From the NCBI GenBank assembly GCA_946894095.1, contig OX335655.1, positions 18,166,001-18,230,000 of the forward strand: DNA of 64,000 nt, given 5' to 3'. Positions 12,463 to 23,337 of this stretch are shown here, piece after piece. How positions within the stretch are numbered: the first letter of the stretch is position 1; every line of letters starts with the position of its first letter. The notes beneath the pieces are model-generated. The model did no database searches. It was not told where the DNA came from and worked only from the letters and a program-made list of their open reading frames with translations. The position numbers and the translations under genes are program-made. This DNA is from Incurvaria masculella. Lineage: Eukaryota; Arthropoda; Insecta; Lepidoptera; Incurvariidae.

Positions 12463-12970
12463 AGTCAAATACACCACACTCCCGAAAGAATTAGGTGACA
12501 TGCCAGGACGTTCCCTTTACGAGCACGGCCAGACTGAAATAGTAAAAAAAGAAAAAAAGATTTATTTGTTATTAATATTACATACATCGGTATAAATAGA
12601 TCATATTTTAAGCCCTGGCTCCCACACTAGGATTCCCTGTGCTGTGGGAGTCAGTCAGGCCTTGGGTTCACGGATGGAAAGCGCCGACAATTTTTCATTG
12701 CCGCTTCAACCCACATTTCATTCAATGTGGTGGTACTAAGACGGGCGGGATTAACCCTTCAATCTAGTAGGGAAAGGGGACCTATAGATTTGCCTGTTGT
12801 GTGTATAGGTATCCGAACAATTGATCAGGTCATATTGGTAACGAAATGCACTTATCCAACTCAGAAAGAGAAATAAAGTGGTGCATGACCGGGGCGAAAA
12901 TTTCAACCAAAATAACCCCTCGCATGAAAGGCGAGTCCTCTAGCCCCTAGACTCCGAGCTGCCATACTAG
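12463..12970 (-). mobile_element. tRNA-headed SINE with an internal insertion
   Basis: Carries the SINE body found in at least ten places (plus-strand landmarks: ATTAGGTGACATGCCAGGA, CATTGCCGCTTC, GGGCGGGATTAA, GAAATGCACTTATCC) and ends in a tRNA-like head (CCTCGCATGAAAGGCGAGTC). About 130 bases at 12541-12672 interrupt the body and are foreign to it. A second short body fragment follows at 12972-13021. Confidence 0.7.
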
Positions 12971-13484
12971 GAACTTACTTTTACGAGCACGGCTGGATTG
13001 AACTGCATGGAAAACTCTTAGAAGCGTTCCTATTTTTAAAAAAACTCACACACCTATACTTTTACATGCACACCAAACTCTAATACGTAAAGGGTAAAAG
13101 AGCAGGACAAAGGTATAAGGAAATGCATCATGCGAAAAAGTGACAAATAGATTAATCTAATCGCGGAAGAATGAAATGAGACAACAATTTCCTTAAATTG
13201 AATTAGTTATAGCGTGAGAAAAAGGGATGGTGACATTTGTGACGTCTGGTCGTACATATAGTGCAAAATTCATCCTAATCCATCATGACACATCAACGAT
13301 GCGCGCATGCTAAGCCCTTTGACCAGAATGGCCCGTCAAAACTAAATGTAAAATGAAAGTGAAAACGGCAGGGTTGCCAAAAATGATCACAAAAATAAAT
13401 AACAATAGATTGTATTGTACATTAAAATATTAAGGTTCCTATTCATAGTTTATTCATAAATTCATACATTTTAGCAAAATCGAA

Positions 13485-13690
13485 CTACGAGTTATCTTAG
13501 GCAGAAGATCAGCCTAGCCATTCAGCGGGGGAACGCGGCCTCCGTCATCGGCACGTTGCCAATTGCGCCGATGATTGAGGAATATTTTAATCTTTAGTCT
13601 GTTTTATTCCTTTTTCTGTATTAATTAATTTATAATAATATAAAAAAAAAATACAAACAATAATTTATACATACTATAAATAAAATAAAA
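13485..13690 (+). mobile_element. LINE 3' end (RT ORF C-terminus)
   Basis: One frame reads KISLAIQRGNAASVIGTLP and continues to a stop at about 13604, a pattern known from the C-terminus of lepidopteran non-LTR reverse transcriptases (from memory). An AT-rich 3' end follows. Confidence 0.5.
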
Positions 13691-15709
13691 ATTACCGTTT
13701 CTTTTATGACTATTTTCAGAGAATCCAAAGTTTCTCATAGATGACAAGAGGTTCCTATTTAGTGCTAGTAGTCAGAACAAGTAGTACCATGATTGTATAG
13801 TTAACAAGGCATCAAATAATCTTTTCGCGAATTTGCAAGCGGGAAAATGAAAAAAATATTAATGGATTCATTCTTTAAATTAACGATAACGAATTTGATA
13901 TTAACGATAAATTAATAAAGTCAAATATACACAATTTGTAAATATTTAAATCATAAAATAAAATAAACACAAAGAGGGAATCATTAATGTATTGCAAGTA
14001 TGGGTCAAACATTGCAAAACTAATAACATTGATTATTCTTGAATTGTCCATGTTTGCATTTTATGCATTTAAAAATTTCGTTCAATGCGTTTTAGATGCT
14101 AAAAAATAGTCCAAATAATAGTCAGTACAGTGTTATGTAAAACCTGTTGATGATTATTGCCGTTTGCTGTAAATGTGTGATGGTATTTTGATAAACCACT
14201 AAGTTCTTTCTTTTTACATTTTTTTAAATTTCCTTCAAATAGGTTCAGTTTATTACGCTTTTGTCCCTTTGTCGCGGCTTTAATCCCCGGATTGGTTTTA
14301 TGTATATGATAAAGTTTTACATTTACAAATTTTTCGATAATAGCCCTAAGAAGATGATTAAGTAAGTCGTGATAAGTCTATGATTAAATGTAGCAGGTTG
14401 AAGAAATGAATACTCATTCAATGACAAAAGGACATTTGAGCCAAGAAACGACTTGAGAATTTTAATCTTTATGGAAACGAGCTGTCACATGTAAAATTTT
14501 GACCATTTTCAAGGATTTACCTTTTTAGCACAGCCTCAGAACTAAGACATATTATACAAACATCCTAAACGACATTATATAAAATAATAAACAGTACGTA
14601 GACTATTGTTTTGTGGCAGCCCTACTTGTTTTTAAAATAAAATTTAGTTTAATATATAATACTGAAATGAAAACAAAAATAAAAATCGAACTGACAATTT
14701 AAGTTTGCTTGTGCCAACCCTGTTTGCGCCTTTACAACACATAAAAGGTTTCAGATCAACTAAACTAAAAATATACTGAATATGCTTGTACTTACACATG
14801 GAATGTGATTCCATTGCTCTTGTTGTGATTATTAGTGTTATTTCGACATTTGTCAACCACACGAGACATTTTGAAGGCATTTTGTTGATATTTTGAAATC
14901 TTGCCCAACTGACGCGCATGGATTGACGTTTGACACCGACTGAGAGCATATGAGCTGACTGAGCTTATATTTGATGGACCGTAAAATTTTTTTAGTCCCC
15001 TATCCATTCCTTTTTCATCTAAGGGAAAACTCGGCTAACTTATCATTGCCACTTCGACCATTTTTCGACCAATGTCATGGTATAAACCCCGGCGGGATCA
15101 ATCCTGCCAGCACAGGCGTAACTCCTACACTATCTACGGGCCTCAAGGAGAACCCTGAACATGGCTCGGTCAACAGAGAAATAAACAAATGCTCACCTAC
15201 AGTCAAATCAAACGAATGGTCCAATCAGCAAGCGCAGGAAATGATGAAACTCTACCCAACGACAAAGAGAAAGAGTTCCAAGAAGAAACGTAAAAAAATG
15301 TGAATTCGTCGTTCAATATTGTTCCAGTTATAAATTGCATCAGTCAAAGAGATGACACGTCCGTCAGACGTATACTATTGACAATTTTCAAACGTATTGT
15401 CAACACTTTCGTGTTTCCGGTAAGTTGTGCCAATTCCATTACAAGACATACGAACAACGCACAGTGTGCACTTTGTTTCCGATTCAAGGCGTGTGCGGAG
15501 GGAGCATCGTAAAACCTTGCTTATTAAGCCGTACATCGAATAAGTGTATTAATAAAACTATTTTTTTACTTTTACAACAAAGTATATTAAAAAAACAGAA
15601 ATGACAAAAACGACAAAATCGAGCCTTGGTCCAGGGAACATGTGTTAGAGGCAGGTCCTTCGACGACGATATCAATATCTTCAAGGATCTGTACAGATAG
15701 TGGACAGAG
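13690..15709. other. Intergenic, mostly unassigned
   Basis: AT-rich sequence with no convincing exon. A degraded SINE body piece lies at about 14995-15085 (ACTTATCATTGCCACTTCGACC). It is followed by an ORF stretch to 15303 ending in a Lys-rich KRKSSKKKRKK tail, which could be a LINE ORF1 fragment; I cannot confirm that. Confidence 0.35.
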
Positions 15710-16053
15710 CCGGTAGTCTCAGTTGTCGCCTAAATTGGCGTTACGGCAAACCGATCGACTGGCGTTTTCAAATGTATGGAGAAATTGAAGAGCGCGCGCA
15801 GTGGGCGTTAAGCGAACTAACATTTGCGAGTCCGGGCTTGATTTGACAGCTTACTCAACGTTGCCGTATACGTCGACGTTGCCGTTTACGTCCACTCCGC
15901 GTTTTCATACAAATCGGAAGTCCGCGTTTGACTTTGTCAGCTTGAAGAAGTAAAACCAGAGAATATCTGGTAAAAACTTGTATGGAGTTTGGAGAAAACG
16001 CCTGTCGATCGGTTTGCCGTAAACGCCAATTTAGGTGAGAACTCAGATTGACC
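15710..16053. mobile_element. Foldback MITE (long TIR)
   Basis: Terminal inverted repeats of about 50 bp. The left contains CCTAAATTGGCG ... CGGCAAACCGATCGACTGGC and the right its complement (to about 16036). A truncated relative in inverse orientation lies at 28018-28262. Confidence 0.75.
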
Positions 16054-16184
16054 GCTCAGATCCTTGAAGTACCGTCGTATATTATTGTTATGCCACATAA
16101 CCCTAAACCTAACCCCCTATCACCACATTTACCCCAGCTTATGGAAGCAAACATGCTCCTGTAAAAACTTTACTAAAAAAACCT

Positions 16185-16492
16185 TTTTAGGGTTCCGTGA
16201 AAACGGAACCCTATTACTTAGCCTCCGCTGTCCATCCGTCCGTCCGTCCCTCCGTCCGTCCGTCCGTCCGTCTGTCACAGGCCTGTATCTCATAAACCGT
16301 AATAGATAGGCAGCTGAAATGTTTACAGAATGTGTATTTATTTTTCCGCTATAACAATAAATATGTAACATTTAAAAATAATTAGAATTAAAGGGTTTTA
16401 AGAATTAAACGTGATTTTTGTGTGTTTAATCTTGTTCGATGGTATGGAACCCTTGGTGTGCGAGGCCGACTCGCACTTGGCCGGTTTTTTAG
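16185..16492 (+). mobile_element. (GTCC)n-bearing interspersed element, copy 1
   Basis: Starts TTTTAGGGTTCCGT, with hairpin AGGGTTCCGT/ACGGAACCCT, then a GTCC tract, a conserved core (CTGTATCTCATAAACCGTAA ... GCAGCTGAAA), and a 3' segment with a GCGAGNCNGACTCGC palindrome followed by TTGGCCGGTTTTT. No ORF. Other copies are at 27218, 32094, 35590, 35917 and 41320. Confidence 0.75.
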
Positions 16493-16649
16493 TACACTTT
16501 TCGTCACGGCGGCGGCGGCCATGTTTTTTCTAATTTCATAGTGACAACGCAACGGCACGTCATGAGTTATATTGTCCTAAGCAACGGTGTAGACGTTCAG
16601 ATAACATGAATTAAAATGTAGTTCCCCAATGTAGTTCTCCCTTTCCAAA

Positions 16650-16805
16650 TTTACTAGGCGCAAGGATTAAAGCTGCGCGGGTTGGCAACCCCGCATTGGA
16701 TTACATATGGTTGAAGCAGTCATAAAAAACATTAGGTGTTTTATATCCAGTTGTCCTGCCTGGCATGGCACCCAATTACTTCAGGAATTTGGGGGTAACA
16801 TCCTG
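16650..16805 (+). mobile_element. SINE body fragment
   Basis: Degraded plus-oriented body: GGGTTGGCAACC, ATTGGATTACATATGGTTGAAG, CCTGGCATGGCACCCAATTA. Confidence 0.5.
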
Positions 16806-17529
16806 ATAGTAGCCGCTCATTTCCATTATTATTATTAATAATAATCTGCTTTATTGATTCCATACACATAGGAGCAAGGGAGAACTTATTGCCTAAATTC
16901 AATATCTTCCAATCAACCCAATTATGTGTGGTGTATTGGGCTAATACCATTAAAGTAGGCGTGGTATTATTATATGGAAAATATTTTCCTTATTGCACTA
17001 ACATTTTGGAGTTATTAATATATGTTCAAAGTTATGCTTACCTTTTTTATTTTACCACCAAAAATAACACTATGAACACCTCTAAAACATTTTTAAGAAC
17101 GTTCACAACTTTAACAATTAAGACGTTCCACAATTCATCAGACATTTAACAGAACTGAAAGAGCGGACATGCAGTGTGACAGTACTATTGTTAAAAAGTA
17201 TAGGGTGACTCATAAACTTGTTTTTATTTTCTTAATATTGGTTGTATTTTTTTCGGTTGGTTATGTGTAGAATTATCTAATTCCTTCCGATTTGTTTGTT
17301 GCAATAGAATCATAATGAACGATATGAATATTCGATATGAATCTTGTAATATTATTAGGAAATGTTTTTATTAATTTTTCCAAAATTTCGCTACTTCGGT
17401 ATTTATATCAATATAGCTCTGTGATAAGTGATCGTTTTTATTAATACTGACATTTTCTTTTAATTCCCAGTTGAATTTACTTTTATTAGTGAGTACATAA
17501 CTATACATTTACAAACAAAATATCAAATT

Positions 17530-17880
17530 ATTATACCGACTGCGAGAGAAGCGCGTAGGTGGTGCCACCACCACCCACCGTGGTGGTGCTGGACTCATAG
17601 ACTACCACCACCCATATCTCGGAGAGCCCCACATCCTCCAAACAGCTGGGCGCCGAAGGCCGCCACGTAGATTACATTCCGCTGATGAAGCGCCTCGGTC
17701 CTCCGGGGGCAGAAGTTGTCCGCGGGCAGCAACCCAACCGACCTCAAACAGGCCGGAAAACTGGTGGGCCCCGCATCAGGCGGTATCAGGCCATCAGCTG
17801 GTTCCTTCGTTTTGCAAGGGACTAAGGTGGTGGGTGGCATGGTAGTGGGTTGGATCTATGAGAGTAAGATCCAGTAAGGC
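17530..17880. other. GC-rich island of unknown origin
   Basis: A sharply bounded GC-rich stretch in AT-rich surroundings. It begins with a CCACCACCACC/GGTGGTGGT inverted pair (17559-17610) and carries an 81-codon minus ORF (17595-17840). I see no splice context or known motif. It could be a retroelement fragment. Confidence 0.35.
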
Positions 17881-18832
17881 TTCTCACATGTGATTTATTT
17901 GTGAAAACTTTAGAAAAAATGAAAACGATGAAACAATGAAACAATTTTTATGTTGCGAACATTTTGGATATCCATCACATGTGATAACTGACGCTTATTT
18001 TATTATTGTAGGTACTTAATTTATACCTCGTTCGTGGTGTAAATACAGCGAAAGAAAAAAGTGAAGGATATTTGAATATATCTTAAAAACATTTAAGCGG
18101 ACGGCTTTTCTGGGGCACCCAGTACTACTGTAGCGAATATGTTTACTGATTCTGTTTCCAAATGTTATTTCAGCATATTAGCGCATGGACATTTAGCTGA
18201 TTTATGAAATGCTTTGGATCGCATAATAATGGTGCTAAGGGCATTTTAATAAAGACACCATTTTAGGATACCTACCGGGGCACTATATTTGCATAGTTAT
18301 AATCACAGACCAATTGAGTAAACTTAAATATGGTGCATAATATTATGGCAGAGCACAACTAAACAATACGGCTAATGACGATTGTCATTGCAAATATTCG
18401 ACACCGATACATGCTACTCATACAGGCACGCCATGCACAAATAAAAGAAATAATAAATATTGATATGTAATAGTTACAAATCAATATTTCGACGACTTTT
18501 AAAATTATTTTAATTTAAAATTAAAGATTAGTACAATCGGTAGGCACAATGATGTATTAATTATACATAATAAATGTATTCCAGTACAGTGTGGGAAATT
18601 ATATAATTAATATGATACGGAAAACTACTCTTCTAATCCGAGCGTATTATTTTCCATTTCTTTTAAATCATGCAAGCGTTCTATAATAACTATCGAAATC
18701 CTAATTTTATTGCAAGTACTAATGTTTCAGGCCTGTAATGAAAACGCCCGAAAAAAAAAAGTAATTTTAAAATATTAGAACCCGAATCGAATCAGTTGAA
18801 TCACAAGTGTCAAAAAAATAGTTGCTGATTTT

Positions 18833-18975
18833 TTCGAAGAGAAAAACATTGAAATATCTTAACAAGTCCACTCAACAGTATTCCAATAGAGATCAGCTTT
18901 AAACAAATCATATTAGCGTTCGAAGAGAAAAATATTGAAATATATTAACAAGTCTTCTCTGCTGTATTCCAAACC
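18833..18975. repeat. Direct repeat of about 55 bp
   Basis: TTCGAAGAGAAAAACATTGA ... CAGTATTCCAA (from about 18833) recurs from about 18919 as TTCGAAGAGAAAAATATTGA ... CTGTATTCCAA, period about 86. The flanking stretches (17881-18832 and 18976-19269) show nothing recognisable. Confidence 0.7.
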
Positions 18976-19269
18976 AAAGACAAATCAAAGTACCGGGACG
19001 GTACGTTGCTATATATTTCCTAACCCCGATATTTTTCTGATAAATTATTCGTCTTGCAGCCACGATTTTACCCGTCTGTGGCAGACCCCACGAAAAGGGG
19101 CCCAGTCTTTACCTGAGCTTATTGTCATGGTCAGGCCGATTTATATTGCTTTTTATGGTAATGAATACTTCGTCAAAAAAGCGTCTGGCAGTAGTTTTTG
19201 CTCAGCGAACTGTCATAACACTTGAATGTAATATGAAACGTATCCGTTCCATTCAGACCCATCCTGACG

Positions 19270-19405
19270 ATGGAGTTGGGCCAGAATTACAAGAAGGGCG
19301 AGGAGCAGTATCCGTTGCTGAAAGTGCTGTGCGAGATGCCAAAGTCGGGGAGCGACGAGGGCCTTCGCGTGCGTACGCCTCGCTCCATCCTGGACCGATT
19401 ATCTG
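19270..19405 (+). CDS. Exon 1 of the plus-strand glycosyltransferase-like gene
   Basis: ATG at 19270 in good context (A at -3, G at +4). It is preceded by a possible acceptor CCATTCAG, so a 5' UTR exon is likely upstream. It encodes 45 codons plus one base (MELGQNYKKGEEQYPLL ... SILDRLS), a hydrophilic cytosolic tail, and ends at donor CTG|GTAAAT in phase 1. That phase matches the acceptor at 20431. Confidence 0.75.
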
Positions 19406-20431
19406 GTAAATACTCCCGCTCTGGCTCTCTCTTTAGATGTGTAACAAGAACCGATAGACAAGTAGAGTGTCTCTCAGATGAATGATTGAATCACATGCCC
19501 ACACCGGGTATTATCCTGTAGTGCGCTTTTGTTCGCAACACATTCCGATTACTCTTCGCACTTATTAACATAACTGATCATCTATAAGATGCTAACAGTG
19601 GTAAAAAGGAGACTGCGAGACTAATGTAGCATGTGTGCCCCACGCTCTATGCTGTATGTTACATGTTCATGTTAGATTTACTACTAGTCATATTATATAG
19701 ACTACAAACGATCTGTAAAGACAAGCTGATGAAGGGGAATCGAAGGGATATCGCGTGCGTGCATTGTCTTGATTCTGGTATTAATGTAACGGTGGTCGTG
19801 GTTAATCCTCTCAAATTTCAAAACAAAAAATATACTAAAACTGTTCTCCATAATGTAGTCTATTGCTGACGATAAAGGCGGTGGACAATGGGATCTCATT
19901 AGTCAATGTAAGTTCTAGTTGCTCCTTCCAATATCAATACTGACATGTTAGAATCGATCTGCAAGAACTCTCACAGGGGCTGCGACCATGCCAGCCGGCC
20001 ACGTGCTTCTTGACGTGCGTTGAAAGGTCTCAAGGTTGTACTTTGGGGGAAATACTTCGCTTCATTGGTTTTAATTCAAGGACGACCATAGGTGTATTTC
20101 CTGCCTGCTGCGCATTGAGAGTGGAAGAAAAGGGATGGATGGATGGGAGTATCCTGGTCCATAGATATAATTCGTGGAATAGATAATAGAACACAGCACC
20201 CTACATCCCCATTTTACAGGAACTGTAAATTATTGCAATATGGTTTGAAGTTATATGCTAAAAATAAATACTTTATTAAGTTTGTAAAAATCAGGTCTGT
20301 GGTTTTTTTTATTTTTAAAATTCCGTGATTAATCACGGAGTAGCTGTTGCTCTATAATTATTACTATGGAACCAAAAATAGAAACAAGGAAAAAATATGA
20401 GATTATTATTATCACTCTTTTTTGTTCGCAG
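19406..20431 (+). other. Intron of the plus-strand glycosyltransferase-like gene
   Basis: No recognised repeat or exon; a small GGATG run at 20133-20148. Confidence 0.5.
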
Positions 20432-21966
20432 AATACACTTCAACCCTCGGGGTGACCCTGATGCTGCTGGGCATCTCTGTTCTGGGTATCTACTCTCTAG
20501 GAATGTTTGTAAACAGGCGCCAATCAATCCTTGTAAAGTACATTAACGAGAAATACTCCAATCATCTCCAGCACCACTACATCGGCGGACCCACCACCGA
20601 CGTCTTCTACCACAAGATTGTCTCGACCGATAATGAAATTGCATTTCTGGAATACTCGGCCTACCTCTCCGATATGGCTCTCAAGTATCCTTACTTGAAG
20701 TTCAATGTTTACTTCCTTATAGACGACACGTTTTCATACTCATACCCAGGCTCTATGCACAAACATAATAGGTTCGTAAGGAAAATCCTCCAGAAAGAGC
20801 GGAAGTTGCGCTGTCAACCGGGAGTGCCACAGAATGAAGTGGCGAATTTCCTCAAGAAGTATCCGAACGTGTTAATAACGACCAAGCTTCTTAGCAAGCA
20901 CATGGATTCAACTGCAATCAAGTACAAATGGCGATTCATTCCGAAGGCGACTCTTCAATACTATTGCGGAGTCAACGCCGTGTGGAAATATGGAGGAATC
21001 GCTTTGGACCTCGATTCGTTCAACAATGTTTTCCAAAATCAACTATTGCCTGATAAGCGCATAAAGTTGATCTTTGACCGTCACCACGAAGGCGTGCAAG
21101 TCAATAGGAGTGAATTGGACAATGCTTCCAAATCATGGAAATATTTAGATCTGGACGACGGAGATGCATTAGCGTTATTGAACGTTTTTTCAATCTGGCC
21201 GTCCTTGTTTTCGAATGTAACTGAGCATGATGTCGTAGTGGCGAAAGATGGTCCTCTTACTGAAGAGTCCGAGGAACCACTCGTACGTAAGCATAGAAAT
21301 AAACGAGAATTGTCTTATCCCACACCCCCAGCTACGACAGATTCCTATTTAATGAAAGAAATCGAGTCTACTAATTTGACAAACGAACCGGAGTCTGAGA
21401 CTAAGACAGACACAGAGGTATCGACGATAGTAACTGAAACAACAACAACTCCGGAGAACATTACGACGATGATGAAATTCGACGAATCGAATAGTTCTCT
21501 TTTGCGCCATTTTAACAAACCTGAGGAAATCATTAAAGACGTGTTCAGCATTTTCCTGGACTTTGGGATTAATACGGATGACAGTGTGCTTACGGATCGT
21601 GAATTCGTTCCGTTGAGCGACACGTTCAAGGAACTTAATTGGTTGAATGGCAATAACCCGTCAATTCGATCAATTTACCAGCCTATTCAACCAATTTCAA
21701 ATGTGCTTCGTCCAATTAGTGACTTTAAATGTAAACCGATCCCTAATAAGCGCCGGCTCTTCGTTGCGACTGAAAGGTTGGTGATTTTGGAAGCGGAAGG
21801 CAAGTTTTTATCATCGAGTGCGCGATATCACCCCTTTTTGGGACAGATGGTTCACCCGGTGGCACCTGTCTCAGACCCTCGTGGCATTATTGAGAGCGCC
21901 CTTGCCAAGAGCTGCTATGCGATCACTGGAGAAGCCAGTTTTTGCAGTGATATTTATTTTCTATGA
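20432..21966 (+). CDS. DXD glycosyltransferase-like type II membrane protein, exon 2 (DXD intact)
   Basis: Acceptor TTTTTTGTTCGCAG ends at 20431, and the join with exon 1 gives a 556-aa product. A single membrane anchor (about residues 50-71, TLGVTLMLLGISVLGIYSLG) makes it a type II Golgi/ER-like protein (inference). The lumenal part contains VNAVWKYGGIALDLDSF, matching the KYGGIYLDLD block of GT32-like sugar transferases, with D238-L-D240 as the candidate metal/nucleotide-sugar site. A variable insert follows (about 270-395, Thr/Glu-rich, with a dibasic RKHRNKRE stretch), then a conserved C-terminal module (FLGQMVHPV ... CYAITGEASFCSD). It is longer than typical alpha-1,4 glycosyltransferases (350-400 aa, from memory). 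Substrate unknown. Its nearest relative in the window is the minus-strand gene at 8610-11621. Confidence 0.8.
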
Positions 21967-22059
21967 TTTCTATGTTGTTTGAATGTTCGATAACAGCCAA
22001 CTTTAATTTCTGAACGAATGCGTCGATTTTTGTTCTGATACTGCTGTATCATTTTGTAT

Positions 22060-22470
22060 AAAGGGTGGTCCATAATTCATAACCCTATTTTCCTAGACTA
22101 TATGTTTTAAATATAATAAAACAATGTGGGTTTTTAAGATTTTTCTTACATTTTTCAAAAAAGGTGTGTCCGCCACTATTCTTTTTGAGGTTCTCCACGT
22201 CTTAACCCGTGACTTTAAAAGACCCGTGAATTAAAAAAAAATCCAGAGCGCTCAAATTGGGTGATTTGTGGGCCAGTTGAAAAAGCCAAAATGCGATAAC
22301 AGACGAGACGTCCCCAAACGTTTAGCAGTCCATTGCTTCCTCACAAAAATGTAAGTCTGCTTTGCTTTCCTTTCCAAATGCCAAATTATATTGCAATTTA
22401 CCCCAAGGGTCATACGTGATGGCCCGCCTCTATATGTATATCGTGCTACTGTATCCAATCTATCTATTTC
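22060..22470 (-). pseudogene. Mariner-like transposase remnant
   Basis: On the minus strand one frame reads HKSPNLSALDFF at about 22230-22290. This matches the RSPDLTPLDFFLWG block near the last catalytic Asp of mariner-type transposases, with that Asp replaced by Asn (PNL). Surrounding frames are broken. Confidence 0.45.
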
Positions 22471-22824
22471 TTGCTATGTATGTAAACGAACTAAATTATA
22501 TTGTAATGTCTGCAATTATTGTAACAAATTCGACTTTTTATTATATTTTTATTCAGTCTTTCTATAAAGTTGCTGCCTTATAATATGACTTTATGATCTT
22601 AATGATAAGTTTCTTCGAAATGTATTTCATGGCACTCTCGAAATATATTTTTAGGCATATTATGAGACTGAACTTTTTGATTGACTCTTTTTTCGAGAGT
22701 TTGGTGTCGTGCAAATAAACACATGACCTTGCGCAAGCAGGATTCAAATCACACCTGATCTAATATAATTTGCCTTCTCCGTATGGGTGACAAATGAAAA
22801 AGTTCTCTTCAATTCGATAAGCTT

Positions 22825-23110
22825 GGTGAAGCACATCTTAGCGCGGTTAGTTTCTGGATGGGTGACCATTTTCAACCGTTGAGGCTGGCCGTGGTTCGGA
22901 TTCCAGGTAAAACTGTAGGTCCCCTTCCTTACTAACTATGATGTAGGGTTATTCCTGCCCGGGTTCGTACCATAGCATTGAATGAAAGATGGTTGAAGCG
23001 GCAATGAAAATTGTCCGTGTTCTTCCAGTTAAATGTAGCCTAGCAATATAAGGAAGGTTCTGGCATGGCACCTAGTTCCCATGTGGGCTAATATTTGACA
23101 GTCAGCTAGG
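22825..23110 (+). mobile_element. SINE with 5S-rRNA-like head
   Basis: The head has GCGCGGTTAGTTTCTGGATG followed by GGTGACC, close to the 3' half of insect 5S rRNA. A B-box-like GGTTCGGATTCC and the common SINE body follow (GTAAAACTGTAGGTCCCCTT; GGCATGGCACCTAGTTCCCA). It ends about 120 bp from the four-helix gene stop. Confidence 0.7.
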
Positions 23111-23231
23111 TATTAGCCATCCTTGTCCAGTTACATAAGAAAAATACAAACATACCCTCTGGTGGATAAATAAAAAAAATCGTATTACTGAGGATTGTAA
23201 TTGGTTAGTTAGGCTATAATTTCCAATTTGT

Positions 23232-23337
23232 TCAATACTCTTCAAATAACGGCCGCGCGCCTGATATCTCCAGCGACTTGGCATACTCTTCGCTGACGGC
23301 CGCGGCGTCTTGTTCGAAGAATCTCGCTATACAGTGC
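23232..23337 (-). CDS. Four-TM gene, terminal exon
   Basis: Acceptor TTTTGCGTTGCAG|G. Encodes HCIARFFEQD ... LFEEY and the stop TGA at 23232-23234. The split Trp codon (TG|G) fits the exon 3 donor exactly. Confidence 0.7.

Noticed and set aside
20422..20431. Start of the plus-strand glycosyltransferase-like ORF at 20422
   Set aside because: It begins with TTG inside the acceptor polypyrimidine tract. A proper ATG lies in exon 1 at 19270 with matching phase.
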